Shown here piece after piece: positions 44,122-52,991 of a stretch of 64,000 bases of DNA. The translations under genes were made by a program, and so were the position numbers. Source of the stretch: Defluviitaleaceae bacterium (GTDB taxonomy: Bacteria > Bacillota > Clostridia > Lachnospirales > WQUN01); the NCBI GenBank assembly GCA_009781725.1, contig WQVF01000006.1, forward strand, positions 1-64,000, read 5' to 3'. Position 1 is the stretch's first letter. Each line of letters begins with the position of its first letter. The notes beneath the pieces were generated by a model that worked only from the letters and a program-made list of their open reading frames with translations, had not been told where the DNA came from and made no database searches.

Positions 44122-46706
44122 TATCCAACCTTGTTTTTACAGCAGACCTTATATTTCTTCCCACTGCCACAGGGGCAGGGGGCGTTTACTCCGATTTTGG
44201 GAGTGGCGCGTTTTGCCGGTTTTTTTACTGCTGTATTATCTTGGTGGGTGAATTGATCTTCTTTTTTGACTAGCTGAACCATTTTTGGCTTTTTGTCTCC
44301 TGTTTGCAGGTGGACATTGAATAGCTTCCAGATAGTGTCTTGCTGGATGTTATTATTCATGTCTTCGAACATTTCAAAGCCTAGGTGCTGATATTCCACC
44401 AATGGGTCACGCTGGGCATAGCTGCGTAGTGAGATACCTTGGCGCATCTGGTCCATTTCGTCTATATGAGTCATCCATCTGGCATCTACGGAGCCCATCA
44501 GGAATGACCGCTCCCAGTTGCGCATCATTTCCGGGGTTACTTTTTCCTCCAGTTGAGAGTATAGCTCTACAGCCTCGTCATATAGGCGGTCTTTGATTTC
44601 CTGTTTTGTTATGGTGTCTAGCTCATTGCTGATATCCACAGCGGGCTTGTGGAAGATTATCATCAGCTCTTTGTTAAGCTCTGGGATTTTCCATTCATCG
44701 GGTTCGTCAGATTCGGCGGTGTGGCTGTCTACCGCCCGATCCAATACATTCCTGAGCATTCTCACAATGCCCTCTTGGAGGTCTTCTCCATCGATGATTT
44801 TATTCCGCTCGGTATAGATAACTTCCCGTTGGGTGTTCATTACTTTATCGTATTGGAGTAGGTGCTTACGGATACCGAAGTTATTGCCCTCTACTTTCTT
44901 CTGAGCACCTTCGATGGCTTTGCTAAGCATTCCATGCTCAATTACATCGTCTTCCTTCATGCCCAGTGTGTCTACTATCCGGGCCATACGGTCACCGCCA
45001 AAAAGGCGTATAAGCTCATCTTCCATAGAAATAAAGAACTGAGACTCCCCTGGGTCACCTTGACGTCCTGCACGGCCACGGAGCTGGTTGTCTATACGTC
45101 TGGCTTCATGCCGCTCGGTGCCTATTACCTTAAGGCCACCAAGCCCCCGAACCCCTTCCCCTAGCATAATGTCCGTACCACGGCCTGCCATGTTAGTTGC
45201 AATGGTAATATGTCCAGCTTGGCCTGCCAGGGCTATAATATCCGCTTCCCGTTCATGATGCTTGGCGTTAAGGACCTCGTGTTTGATGCCTTTGCGGCGC
45301 AGGAGGCCGCTTACCAACTCGGATTTTTCTATTGAAACGGTACCAACAAGTACGGGCTGGCGTTTTTTATGGGCTTCTTCTATTGATGCGACTATTGCAC
45401 GGTACTTTGCTGCTTCCGTGCGATAGACCACATCGGGCTTGTCGTTACGAACCATTGGCATATTGGTGGGGATTGCAACTACGTCCATGCCGTAGATTTC
45501 CCGGAACTCACCGTCTTCTGTGAGAGCGGTACCGGTCATTCCTGCTTTTTTGGTGTACTTGTTGAAGAAATTCTGGAAGGTAACAGTAGCTAGCGTCCGG
45601 CTTTCACGTTGGACTTTTACTCCTTCCTTAGCCTCGATTGCTTGATGCAGGCCGTCAGAATAACGGCGGCCTGGCATTAGACGGCCTGTAAATTCGTCTA
45701 CGATTACAATGCCGTCGTCTTTGACTACATAGTCTACGTCACGGTGCATACCGTAGTTGGCTTTGAGGGCGTTGTTTATAAAGTGCATGATTTCTACATT
45801 GTCCGGGTCGGATAGGTTTTCCAGACGGAAATATCGTTCCGCGGCTTCTATACCTTGCTGAGTCAGGGAGACTGTCTTTTTCTTTTCGTCAACGACAAAA
45901 TCCCCTTCCTCTTGTAGCTCCTGCCTGAGAATGGGGTTGAGAGCGTCTTCTTCGTTGACAATACGGCCTTTTTTCAGATTCTTTGCCAGATTGTCGGCTG
46001 CGCGGTATAGCTCGTTGGCTTTGCCACCGGGACCTGAGATTATAAGGGGGGTACGAGCTTCGTCTATGAGAATCGAGTCAACCTCATCTATGATGGCAAA
46101 GTGAAGGCCACGCTGTACCCGGTTTTCATCTACTACGACCATGTTGTCACGGAGATAGTCGAAGCCCAATTCGTTGTTAGTAGAATAGGTGATGTCACAG
46201 GCATATTGGGCCCTTCGCTCCGACGGCTCCTGACCATGTAGGATACAGCCTGTGGTCATACCCAGGAAGCCGAAAATCTGGCCCATAAGACCTGCGTGAT
46301 AGTTTGCCAGATATTCGTTAACCGTTACCAAGTGTGCGCCTTTGCCTGCAAGGGCATTGAGATATAGAGGCGGTGCGGCGGTTTGGGTTTTACCTTCACC
46401 GGTACGCATTTCGGATATACGGCCCTGGTGTAGTACAATACCGCCCATCATCTGAACATTGAAGTGGCGTTTACCTGTAAGGCGAGTGGTGGCTTCCCGA
46501 ACCAAGGCAAACGCTTCCGGCAGGATATTATCCAGCGTTTCCCCTGATGCTAAGCGGTCTTTGAACTTCTGGGTCATGCCCCTCACTTCGCAGCCAGTTA
46601 GTTTTTGCATTTCCGGCTCCAGGGCTTCTATGCGATTAACAATCGGAGTTATGCGTTTGATTTCCTTTTCGGAATAGTTGCCAAAGATTTTTTCTAGTAT
46701 TCCCAT
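44121..46706 (-). CDS. secA: preprotein translocase ATPase SecA
   Basis: SecA is the motor of the Sec export pathway. The 861-residue protein has Walker A GEGKTQTA, DEVDS for the DEAD box, the arginine finger motif QLRGRAGRQGD, and the C-terminal zinc-binding PCPCGSGKKYKVCC that contacts SecB/ribosome. ATG 46706 follows GAGGTG; a four-residue longer ORF start is not used. A perfect hairpin lies in the 5' leader. Only one secA is in this window. Confidence 0.98.
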   Translation of the reverse strand: MGILEKIFGNYSEKEIKRITPIVNRIEALEPEMQKLTGCEVRGMTQKFKDRLASGETLDNILPEAFALVREATTRLTGKRHFNVQMMGGIVLHQGRISEMRTGEGKTQTAAPPLYLNALAGKGAHLVTVNEYLANYHAGLMGQIFGFLGMTTGCILHGQEPSERRAQYACDITYSTNNELGFDYLRDNMVVVDENRVQRGLHFAIIDEVDSILIDEARTPLIISGPGGKANELYRAADNLAKNLKKGRIVNEEDALNPILRQELQEEGDFVVDEKKKTVSLTQQGIEAAERYFRLENLSDPDNVEIMHFINNALKANYGMHRDVDYVVKDDGIVIVDEFTGRLMPGRRYSDGLHQAIEAKEGVKVQRESRTLATVTFQNFFNKYTKKAGMTGTALTEDGEFREIYGMDVVAIPTNMPMVRNDKPDVVYRTEAAKYRAIVASIEEAHKKRQPVLVGTVSIEKSELVSGLLRRKGIKHEVLNAKHHEREADIIALAGQAGHITIATNMAGRGTDIMLGEGVRGLGGLKVIGTERHEARRIDNQLRGRAGRQGDPGESQFFISMEDELIRLFGGDRMARIVDTLGMKEDDVIEHGMLSKAIEGAQKKVEGNNFGIRKHLLQYDKVMNTQREVIYTERNKIIDGEDLQEGIVRMLRNVLDRAVDSHTAESDEPDEWKIPELNKELMIIFHKPAVDISNELDTITKQEIKDRLYDEAVELYSQLEEKVTPEMMRNWERSFLMGSVDARWMTHIDEMDQMRQGISLRSYAQRDPLVEYQHLGFEMFEDMNNNIQQDTIWKLFNVHLQTGDKKPKMVQLVKKEDQFTHQDNTAVKKPAKRATPKIGVNAPCPCGSGKKYKVCCKNKVG

Positions 46707-46735
46707 TAGGCACCTCATTTGTATAAAATCCAGGA

Positions 46736-46766
46736 CTCTCCCTCCCGCAAGAGTCAGGAGGGAGAG
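46736..46766 (-). promoter_or_regulatory. perfect 10-bp hairpin in the secA leader
   Basis: CTCTCCCTCC (46736-46745) pairs exactly with GGAGGGAGAG (46757-46766) around an 11-base loop, about 20 bases upstream of the secA ribosome site. No T run follows. The right arm contains a GGAGG-like sequence, so it could affect initiation. Confidence 0.5.
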
Positions 46767-46848
46767 AATCCCATCTATCAGTCTATGAATATAGCAGTGA
46801 AATGGAGCTGGTGCAAGGGGGATTGACTCTCGGGTAAAATTACATAAT

Positions 46849-46878
46849 AAAACCGTATGGTGCCATACGGTTTTTTTA
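46849..46878. terminator. terminator after the kinase gene
   Basis: AAAACCGTATGG pairs with CCATACGGTTTT around TG, followed by TTT on the plus strand and preceded by a run of A. It lies two bases beyond the kinase stop and reads as a bidirectional terminator. A very similar hairpin is at 26934. Confidence 0.75.
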
Positions 46879-46879
46879 T

Positions 46880-47701
46880 TTAAATTGCATAAAATTTAAG
46901 GGTAAGCTTAGCCCCGCTTTTTCCTCCGCCTCCATCCACCTCCAAATCCCCGTTCTGCCCCTGCATGATGGCAAGAGCTAGAGGCAGACCTATCCCAGTA
47001 CCCTGCTTTGTTCCTCCATATCGCTTGAACAAATTTTTAATCTCCTGTGAAGGGATGCCTTTGCCCATATCCTCCACGGCAATCCAGCTTGCAATGGGGT
47101 TGGAACCGGATGTTACCTCTATTACGCTGCCTTGAGGAGAATGCTCCGAGGCATTCTTAATAATATTGGTAAGCACTTCCGCTGTCCAATTTTTATCGCA
47201 ATAAAAAACTATGTCCCCTTCCAGTTTTACATGCTGGTCTTTGATATCAAGGAGGATTCTAAGGGGCTGTAAGGCTAAATCCAGCAGCTCCCTTGCCGTT
47301 ATTATTGATTTTGAGAAATTAACGCTTCCCGATTCTAGCTTTGCCATTTTTAACAAGGCACTTACCAGCCAACCGGTTTGTGCAAGTCCCTGTTTTATGT
47401 TTCTTATGAACTCTGCGGCTTTGTCGGGAGGGGCGTTTTCCAACAGTTCTGTCATTACCATCATGGCTGTTAGTGGGGTTTTGAGCTGATGAGATATATC
47501 AGCAAGGGCATCTGCCAGATTTATTTTTTCTTTTTTCAAGTTCAAGGCCTGTTCGTTAAGACGGCCGGCTAGGGTATGGATATCATTTTTGAGAATAGAA
47601 AGCCGCCCCTCCAGATTATCCCTGAGGTCATGGGCATGGCCGTCTATTATTCGACGGATATCGGCGGAAAGCCCTTCGATTTCTTTGCGTTTAATTATCA
47701 T
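46880..47701 (-). CDS. histidine kinase without membrane segments
   Basis: The 273-residue kinase has a coiled N-terminal region, then the DHp H-box DISHQLKTPLTAMMVMTELL (His71) and a HATPase domain with N-box TNIIKNASEHS, VEDMGKGIP and TGIGLPLALAIMQ. No transmembrane segment or sensor domain is present from the chosen start. The ATG at 47701 overlaps the end of the response regulator. HAMP/PAS-less forms like this are uncommon; it may sense an intracellular signal or a partner protein. Confidence 0.85.
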   Translation of the reverse strand: MIIKRKEIEGLSADIRRIIDGHAHDLRDNLEGRLSILKNDIHTLAGRLNEQALNLKKEKINLADALADISHQLKTPLTAMMVMTELLENAPPDKAAEFIRNIKQGLAQTGWLVSALLKMAKLESGSVNFSKSIITARELLDLALQPLRILLDIKDQHVKLEGDIVFYCDKNWTAEVLTNIIKNASEHSPQGSVIEVTSGSNPIASWIAVEDMGKGIPSQEIKNLFKRYGGTKQGTGIGLPLALAIMQGQNGDLEVDGGGGKSGAKLTLKFYAI

Positions 47702-48353
47702 TGGCTCGATACCCCATTCCTCTAACAGTCTCAATGCCTACAGATGAACCCAGCTTCTCCCGCAGTCGCTTGATATACACCGTTAGGGTATTGTCTTCCA
47801 CAAAAACCCCTTCTGAATCCCATAAAAGATTTAATATCTGCATACGGCTTAGCATCTGACCTTTATGGTTGGCAAATGTTAAAAGAAGTCGATATTCTAA
47901 CGCGGTAAGATCCAAAGCTTCGCCGCCTACATATACCCTTCCCTCATTAAGATTAATTGTCACACCACCCAAAGTGGTTGTATTACCCTGACCACTGCGA
48001 CGGCGCAATGCCGCTTTAATCCTAGCCATCAACTCCCCAAGTCGAAAGGGCTTGGTTACATAATCCTCAGCTCCCCCCTCAAGGGCTCTGATTATATTGC
48101 CCTCATCGTCTACAGCTGTCAGAAAAATAACGGAAGTACTTGTAGCATTCAAAGCCTTCACAAGCTCAAAGCCCGTGCCATCCGGTAAAGATATATCCAG
48201 TATTGCCAAATCGAATTTTCTCTCTTCAACCACTTTTTGGCCGGAGGACACGTCTTTTGCATGGGTGACGCTAAACCCTTCACTTTCGAGAGCATATATC
48301 AGACCTGAGGCAATAACAGCATCGTCCTCCACAAAAAGCAAATGATTATTCAT
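47691..48353 (-). CDS. OmpR-family response regulator
   Basis: A 220-residue regulator with acidic pocket E9-D10-D11, phosphoacceptor Asp53 in LAILDISLPDGTG, FLTAVDDEG and YVTKPF. The C-terminal winged helix has LTALEYRLLLTFANHKGQMLSRMQIL and EDNTLTVYIKRLREKLG. It is coupled to the kinase downstream. Divergent from lexA. The target genes are not visible. Confidence 0.92.
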   Translation of the reverse strand: MNNHLLFVEDDAVIASGLIYALESEGFSVTHAKDVSSGQKVVEERKFDLAILDISLPDGTGFELVKALNATSTSVIFLTAVDDEGNIIRALEGGAEDYVTKPFRLGELMARIKAALRRRSGQGNTTTLGGVTINLNEGRVYVGGEALDLTALEYRLLLTFANHKGQMLSRMQILNLLWDSEGVFVEDNTLTVYIKRLREKLGSSVGIETVRGMGYRANDN

Positions 48354-48445
48354 ATACCTGCTACCCCTTTCACGTTTTGTACCGACTATAACATACTGTG
48401 ATTACTTCGCCCATGTCACCATATGGAGTATTCTTGAAATTAATT

Positions 48446-48484
48446 GAACAAATGTTTGCATTCAGAACAAATATATGCTATTAT
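48446..48484 (+). promoter_or_regulatory. lexA promoter with LexA (SOS) box
   Basis: GAACAAATGTTT at 48446-48457 is a Bacillus-type SOS box (consensus GAAC-N4-GTTC) with one half imperfect. It overlaps the -35 TTGCAT (48456-48461); a 17-bp spacer leads to the -10 TATTAT (48479-48484). A second half-site GAACAAAT is at 48465. This arrangement predicts autorepression of lexA. Confidence 0.75.
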
Positions 48485-48515
48485 CCCGGTAATTCTTATG
48501 AAAGGGGAGAACATT

Positions 48516-49127
48516 ATGGCAGGCAGCCTTACAGCAAAACAGCAAATGATTCTCAATTTCTTGAAAACCGAAATCCGGCAAAACGGCTACGGCCCCACTG
48601 TACGGGAGATTTGCGATGCCGTTGGCCTAAGCTCCACATCCACAGTTCACGCCCATCTGGAAACCCTGGAGAGAAAGGGCTATATCCGCCGCACCGCAAC
48701 AAAGAACCGCTCCACTCAAATCCTGGAAGAGGATTTCTACGGCAACACCCGGGAACTTGTAAACGTACCCATAGTAGGCCGTGTAGCGGCAGGGGTACCC
48801 ATCCTTGCCGAAGAAAATATCGAGGACACATTCCCCATTCCCATAGACTATGTTAAGAACGACACCTGCTATATGCTCCATGTAAAGGGCGACAGCATGA
48901 TAGACGAAGGCATATTCGATGGGGACTTAGTGCTGGTAAAACAGCAACAAGACGCCACCGACGGGGATATCGTAATAGCACTGATGGAAGACTCTGCAAC
49001 AGTAAAGACCTTCTTTAGAGACGGTGAATTTATCCGCCTAGACCCAGCCAATAGCGATTTCGAACCCATTATTACCAAGGAATGTGATATACTTGGGAAG
49101 GTTATTGGACTTTATCGGCGGTATTAA
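48516..49127 (+). CDS. lexA: LexA SOS repressor
   Basis: The 203-residue repressor has a winged helix (LTAKQQMILNFLKTEIRQNGYGPTVREICDAVGLSSTSTVHAHL) and a self-cleaving peptidase domain. The cleavage site Ala-Gly is in GRVAAGVPI; catalytic Ser is in VKGDSMIDEGI and Lys in ATVKTFFR. ATG 48516 follows AAAGGGGAG. Its promoter carries a LexA box. Confidence 0.97.
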   Translation: MAGSLTAKQQMILNFLKTEIRQNGYGPTVREICDAVGLSSTSTVHAHLETLERKGYIRRTATKNRSTQILEEDFYGNTRELVNVPIVGRVAAGVPILAEENIEDTFPIPIDYVKNDTCYMLHVKGDSMIDEGIFDGDLVLVKQQQDATDGDIVIALMEDSATVKTFFRDGEFIRLDPANSDFEPIITKECDILGKVIGLYRRY

Positions 49128-49147
49128 TGTCTGAAAGGGGCATAGCC

Positions 49148-49570
49148 ATGAATAACGAAGAAAAAATTCTATCTTTACTGGAGTCAATGGCAAAGGAGCA
49201 ACAGGAAACTAACCATCGACTTGGAGGGCTCGAAACCCGGTTTGATAAGCTCGAGGCTAAAGTTGATGTCCTTCAAAACGATATCTTTGGTATAAAAGAA
49301 GACATCTGTGTCATGAAAGAAGATATCTGTGTCATGAAAGAAGACATCGCTCATCTCAAGCGTGAGCAGTCCGATACCAAGGATATCATCATTGATATTG
49401 TCAATGATATTCAAGACCTTAAGATGGATGTAAAAGACATCAAGCGCGAACAAGCCGAAACCAAAAACATTATTATTGATATAGCCGATGGAGTCCAAAA
49501 GCTAAGCGACAGACAAGCCGCAAAGCATCGAATTTATGATGAAAAGTTTGATAAGTTAAAGGCACTGTAA
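49148..49570 (+). CDS. small coiled-coil protein downstream of lexA
   Basis: This 140-residue protein is a single long coiled coil with near-regular heptads (LGGLETRFDKLEAKVDVLQNDI). A seven-residue unit, E-D-I-C-V-M-K, is repeated in tandem (49300-49341), followed by a further E-D-I. It lies 20 bp after lexA, with AAAGGGGC upstream, so it may share the SOS promoter. No enzymatic motif. Function unknown; oligomerisation or structural role is likely. Confidence 0.8.
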   Translation: MNNEEKILSLLESMAKEQQETNHRLGGLETRFDKLEAKVDVLQNDIFGIKEDICVMKEDICVMKEDIAHLKREQSDTKDIIIDIVNDIQDLKMDVKDIKREQAETKNIIIDIADGVQKLSDRQAAKHRIYDEKFDKLKAL

Positions 49571-49588
49571 CTCTCATACATTTATTAT

Positions 49589-49625
49589 GAAACCGCACAG
49601 GTATAAAAGCCTTTGCGGTTTTTTT
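49589..49625 (+). terminator. terminator after the lexA operon
   Basis: AAACCGCA...AGG pairs with CCT...TGCGGTTT and is followed by TTTTT. Confidence 0.8.
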
Positions 49626-49700
49626 GTGTCAAAAGTTCCTATTACCATAAAACCCTGGTAGAATATAAAAAATCATTTGCTAAGCAAAAGGAGGGCTATC

Positions 49701-51101
49701 TTGCTAGACAAACAATTAGTTTATGATGTCTTGACCGCTGCTCTTGCCACCGGTGGCGACCTGGCGGAAATCTTCATGGAAAACACCGCGAAAAACAATA
49801 TCGTCATGACCAACGGCCAAATAGAAAAGGCCAATTGGGGTATAGACTATGGCTTAGGACTACGTATTATCCTGGGTACCAATGCAATTTATGCCTACAC
49901 CAACAACACCAGCCGTGACAGCTTGCTAAAGCTTGCAAAGGATTCGGCTCAGGCAGTAAAAGCCAGCCTCAAGGAAGACCCAACCATTAAGAGTGTAATA
50001 GTGCTAGACCGTAGCGAAAGGGCGGTTTTCGCCGACACAGTGCAAATACCGGTTAAAGATGTAGCCAAATCAGATATCGTGGATAGGCTTCGCATTGCAT
50101 CCCAAGCTGCCTATGCCTATGACCCCTTGGTCACCCAGACATCCAACACTTTTTTATCCGTAGTGCAAGATGTTTTAATCGTAAACTCCAATGGTGTATG
50201 GGCAGAGGACCGAAGAGCCCGTACTCGCGTCGTCGTTACTTCTGTAGCCTCTGAAGGCAATGAGAAGCAAACCGGTACCGAAAGCCCTGGCACCAAAGGG
50301 GGCATAGAGTTCCTTAACTCATTGGATATGGAAAAGATGGGCCGGGATTCCGCACGTGTAGCCGTTACTATGCTAAAGGCCGACCTCTGCCCCAGTGGTC
50401 GTATGCCGGTCATTATTGATAATGCTTTTGGCGGGGTAATCTTTCACGAAGCCTGCGGCCATAGTTTGGAAGCTACCGGGGTTGCGAAGGGCGCCTCTGT
50501 TTTTGCAGATAAATTAGGCAAGGCCATTGCTTCACCAATAGTCAACGCTGTAGACGACGGAACCCTAACCGGAGAATGGGGCACTCTTAATGTGGATGAT
50601 GAAGGTGCCACTACCCGTCGCAATGTTCTGATAGAAGACGGAGTGCTTAAATCCTTCCTCGTGGATTATCTGGGAGGGTTGAGAATGGGTACCCCATCCA
50701 CCGGCAGCGGAAGGCGTGAGTCCTATCGTTTTGCCCCTACCAGCCGCATGACCAACACCTATATCCTCCCTGGTAAGGATACGCCAGAAGAAATTATCGC
50801 CGATACAGAATACGGCCTCTATGCCAAGCAAATGGGTGGCGGCTCTGTAAGTCCGGCTGAGGGTGACTTTAACTTTGCCGTGCTGGAAGCCTATATTGTC
50901 CGTGACGGAAAAATTGCCGAGCCTGTACGAGGTGCTACTTTGATAGGAAAAGGCCACGAGGTTCTTATGGATATAGACAAGGTAGGCAATAATTTCGAAG
51001 CAGCCCAGGGCAATTGTGGCTCTTTAAGTGGCTCAGTACCTACCAATGTAGGCCAGCCCATGGTCAGAGTCAAAGAAATGATTGTAGGGGGGAGGAAATA
51101 A
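49701..51101 (+). CDS. tldD: metalloprotease TldD
   Basis: TldD pairs with TldE to form a zinc protease that cleaves unstructured peptides, including the microcin B17 leader in E. coli. The 466-residue protein has the family motif HEACGHSLEATG (HExxxH) and downstream DEGATTRRNVLIEDGVLKSFLVD with the extra Cys/zinc-site region. The TTG at 49701 is used since AAGGAGG is six bases upstream. tldE follows two bases after the stop. Confidence 0.95.
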   Translation: MLDKQLVYDVLTAALATGGDLAEIFMENTAKNNIVMTNGQIEKANWGIDYGLGLRIILGTNAIYAYTNNTSRDSLLKLAKDSAQAVKASLKEDPTIKSVIVLDRSERAVFADTVQIPVKDVAKSDIVDRLRIASQAAYAYDPLVTQTSNTFLSVVQDVLIVNSNGVWAEDRRARTRVVVTSVASEGNEKQTGTESPGTKGGIEFLNSLDMEKMGRDSARVAVTMLKADLCPSGRMPVIIDNAFGGVIFHEACGHSLEATGVAKGASVFADKLGKAIASPIVNAVDDGTLTGEWGTLNVDDEGATTRRNVLIEDGVLKSFLVDYLGGLRMGTPSTGSGRRESYRFAPTSRMTNTYILPGKDTPEEIIADTEYGLYAKQMGGGSVSPAEGDFNFAVLEAYIVRDGKIAEPVRGATLIGKGHEVLMDIDKVGNNFEAAQGNCGSLSGSVPTNVGQPMVRVKEMIVGGRK

Positions 51102-51102
51102 C

Positions 51103-52458
51103 ATGACTTTCCAAGAATTCAAAAAGGAACTATTTGCCCAAGCCGAAGCTAATGGCTTTTCAGATTATGAAATTCTCTTCCTAGGCAGCGACGGCTTTTC
51201 TGTCCGAGTGCTTAATGGGGAAATAACCGAATATAAATCCACCGCCAGTCAAGGTGTAGGCTTTAGAGGCACCATTGGCGGAAAAATGGGTTATGCCTCC
51301 AGCGAAAAAATGGATGCCTCCGTTATTGGCCAGATGCTGGAAAACGCCGCCACTAATGCAAGTATTATCGAGGAAGAAGAAATCGAAAAACTCTACCATG
51401 GCGACAAAAGTTACCCTGAGGTAAACGCTTATAATCCGGCCCTTAACGAAGTAAGTGCCTCAGATAAAATCAAATGGGCACTGGAAATGGAAAGCTATGC
51501 CAAAAGCCTAGACCCTAGGGTAAAAATGGCGGACTTCTGCACAATCGGCAATGCAGAAAGCGAAATGTTAATGGCCAACTCATATGGCTTAAATCTTAGC
51601 CAAAAGCGCAACATGGCAAGTGCAACAATATTTGCCCGTGTAGCAGAAAACGGCATTATGAAATCCTCAATGGAATATTGGACAGGCCGTGACTTTGGAG
51701 AATTTGACTATAAGGCATTGGCTGAAAAAGCCGTTGAAGACGCCCTAAGCTATCTTGGCGCGGAATCAATCCCAACCGGCGCATATACAATCGCCTTTGA
51801 CAATGACTCCGCAAAGGATTTATTTGCCGTATTCTCCGGTATATTTATGGCGGAGAACGCGCAAAAAGGCTTCTCCTTACTCAGCAACGATAAAGTGGGT
51901 ACAGAAATTGCCGTACCTCATATTACCTTGCGAGATGACGGGGTATGCAAAAAAAGCCTAGGCAGCATAGCCTTTGATGCAGAAGGTGTTGCCACTCAGC
52001 AAAAAGCCATTATCGAAAACGGCGTTCTCAAGACCTTGCTGTATAATCTTAAGTCTGCGGCAAAAGATGGAGTAAAATCCACAGGCAATGCTTCCAAGGC
52101 TGGCCTTGGCGGAGCAATCGGGACATCCTGCACAAATTACTATCTTGTGCCCTCGGAGACATCATTTGATGAAATGATATCAGGAGTAGAAAAAGGTGTT
52201 ATTATAACCGGTATGGCAGGCTTACATTCCGGTATTAACCCGGTTTCCGGTGATTTTTCTGTTTCCGCTGATGGATTTCTAATCGAAAATGGCAAGAAAA
52301 CCAAGCCTGTGGAGCAGATAACGATAGCAGGTAATTTCTATGATGTGCTAAAAAATATCACGGCAGTAGGCTCTGACCTGCGATTCCATTCCATGGGCCA
52401 AGGAGGCATAGGCATGCCTTCGATTTTGGTTGAAGGGATTAGGGTTTCAGGATTATAA
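51103..52458 (+). CDS. tldE: TldE/PmbA partner protein
   Basis: A 451-residue TldE/PmbA-family protein. It has the same fold as TldD but without HExxxH, as usual for this non-catalytic partner; GYASSEKMDA, TGNASKAGLGGAIGTSCTNYYL and GMAGLHSGINPVSGDFSVSADGFLIENG are typical segments. The start follows GGGGGGAGG. It should form a heterodimer with TldD. Confidence 0.93.
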   Translation: MTFQEFKKELFAQAEANGFSDYEILFLGSDGFSVRVLNGEITEYKSTASQGVGFRGTIGGKMGYASSEKMDASVIGQMLENAATNASIIEEEEIEKLYHGDKSYPEVNAYNPALNEVSASDKIKWALEMESYAKSLDPRVKMADFCTIGNAESEMLMANSYGLNLSQKRNMASATIFARVAENGIMKSSMEYWTGRDFGEFDYKALAEKAVEDALSYLGAESIPTGAYTIAFDNDSAKDLFAVFSGIFMAENAQKGFSLLSNDKVGTEIAVPHITLRDDGVCKKSLGSIAFDAEGVATQQKAIIENGVLKTLLYNLKSAAKDGVKSTGNASKAGLGGAIGTSCTNYYLVPSETSFDEMISGVEKGVIITGMAGLHSGINPVSGDFSVSADGFLIENGKKTKPVEQITIAGNFYDVLKNITAVGSDLRFHSMGQGGIGMPSILVEGIRVSGL

Positions 52459-52508
52459 AAGCCTTTACCCAAAATGACAAAACAAACTAATAGCCATGGA
52501 GGCGCATT

Positions 52509-52991
52509 ATGATTAGAGTGGCTTATGATTCCCCTCTGGGGCCTTTGTTGGTTGCAGCTGATGACGATTATATTTTGGAGATTTCCTTTGCAGAGGCGGA
52601 TACTCGTCCAGAGTTTCACAGCACCGCAAAGAATAATGCTCTAGACAATGCTATTATCAAAGCTTGCATCAATGAGCTTGATGCATACTTTGCTGGCACG
52701 TTAAAAGAATTCACTGTCCCAATAAAGCTCACCGGTACTGACTTCCGTATGAAAGTCTGGGCGGCACTTATGGCCATCCCATACGGCCAAACCATCAACT
52801 ACAAGGAACTGGCAGAGCGCATAGGCCAACCTACCGCCGTCCGGGCCGTGGGGGGAGCCAATCATCACAACCCCATAAGTATAATAGTACCCTGCCACAG
52901 GGTTATCGGCGCGGACGGGACCCTCACTGGCTATGGCGGGGGCCTGGGCAACAAGGAGTTTTTATTAAATCTTGAGAGGCAGAGTTCATGA
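52509..52991 (+). CDS. ogt: methylated-DNA-protein-cysteine methyltransferase
   Basis: This 160-residue repair protein removes alkyl groups from O6-guanine. The acceptor Cys is in IIVPCHRVIGADGTLTGYGGGLGNKEFLLNLE, the universally conserved P-C-H-R-V motif. The HTH-like YGQTINYKELAERIGQPTAVRAVGGANHHN precedes it. It overlaps the permease gene by 4 bp (ATGA). Confidence 0.95.
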   Translation: MIRVAYDSPLGPLLVAADDDYILEISFAEADTRPEFHSTAKNNALDNAIIKACINELDAYFAGTLKEFTVPIKLTGTDFRMKVWAALMAIPYGQTINYKELAERIGQPTAVRAVGGANHHNPISIIVPCHRVIGADGTLTGYGGGLGNKEFLLNLERQSS

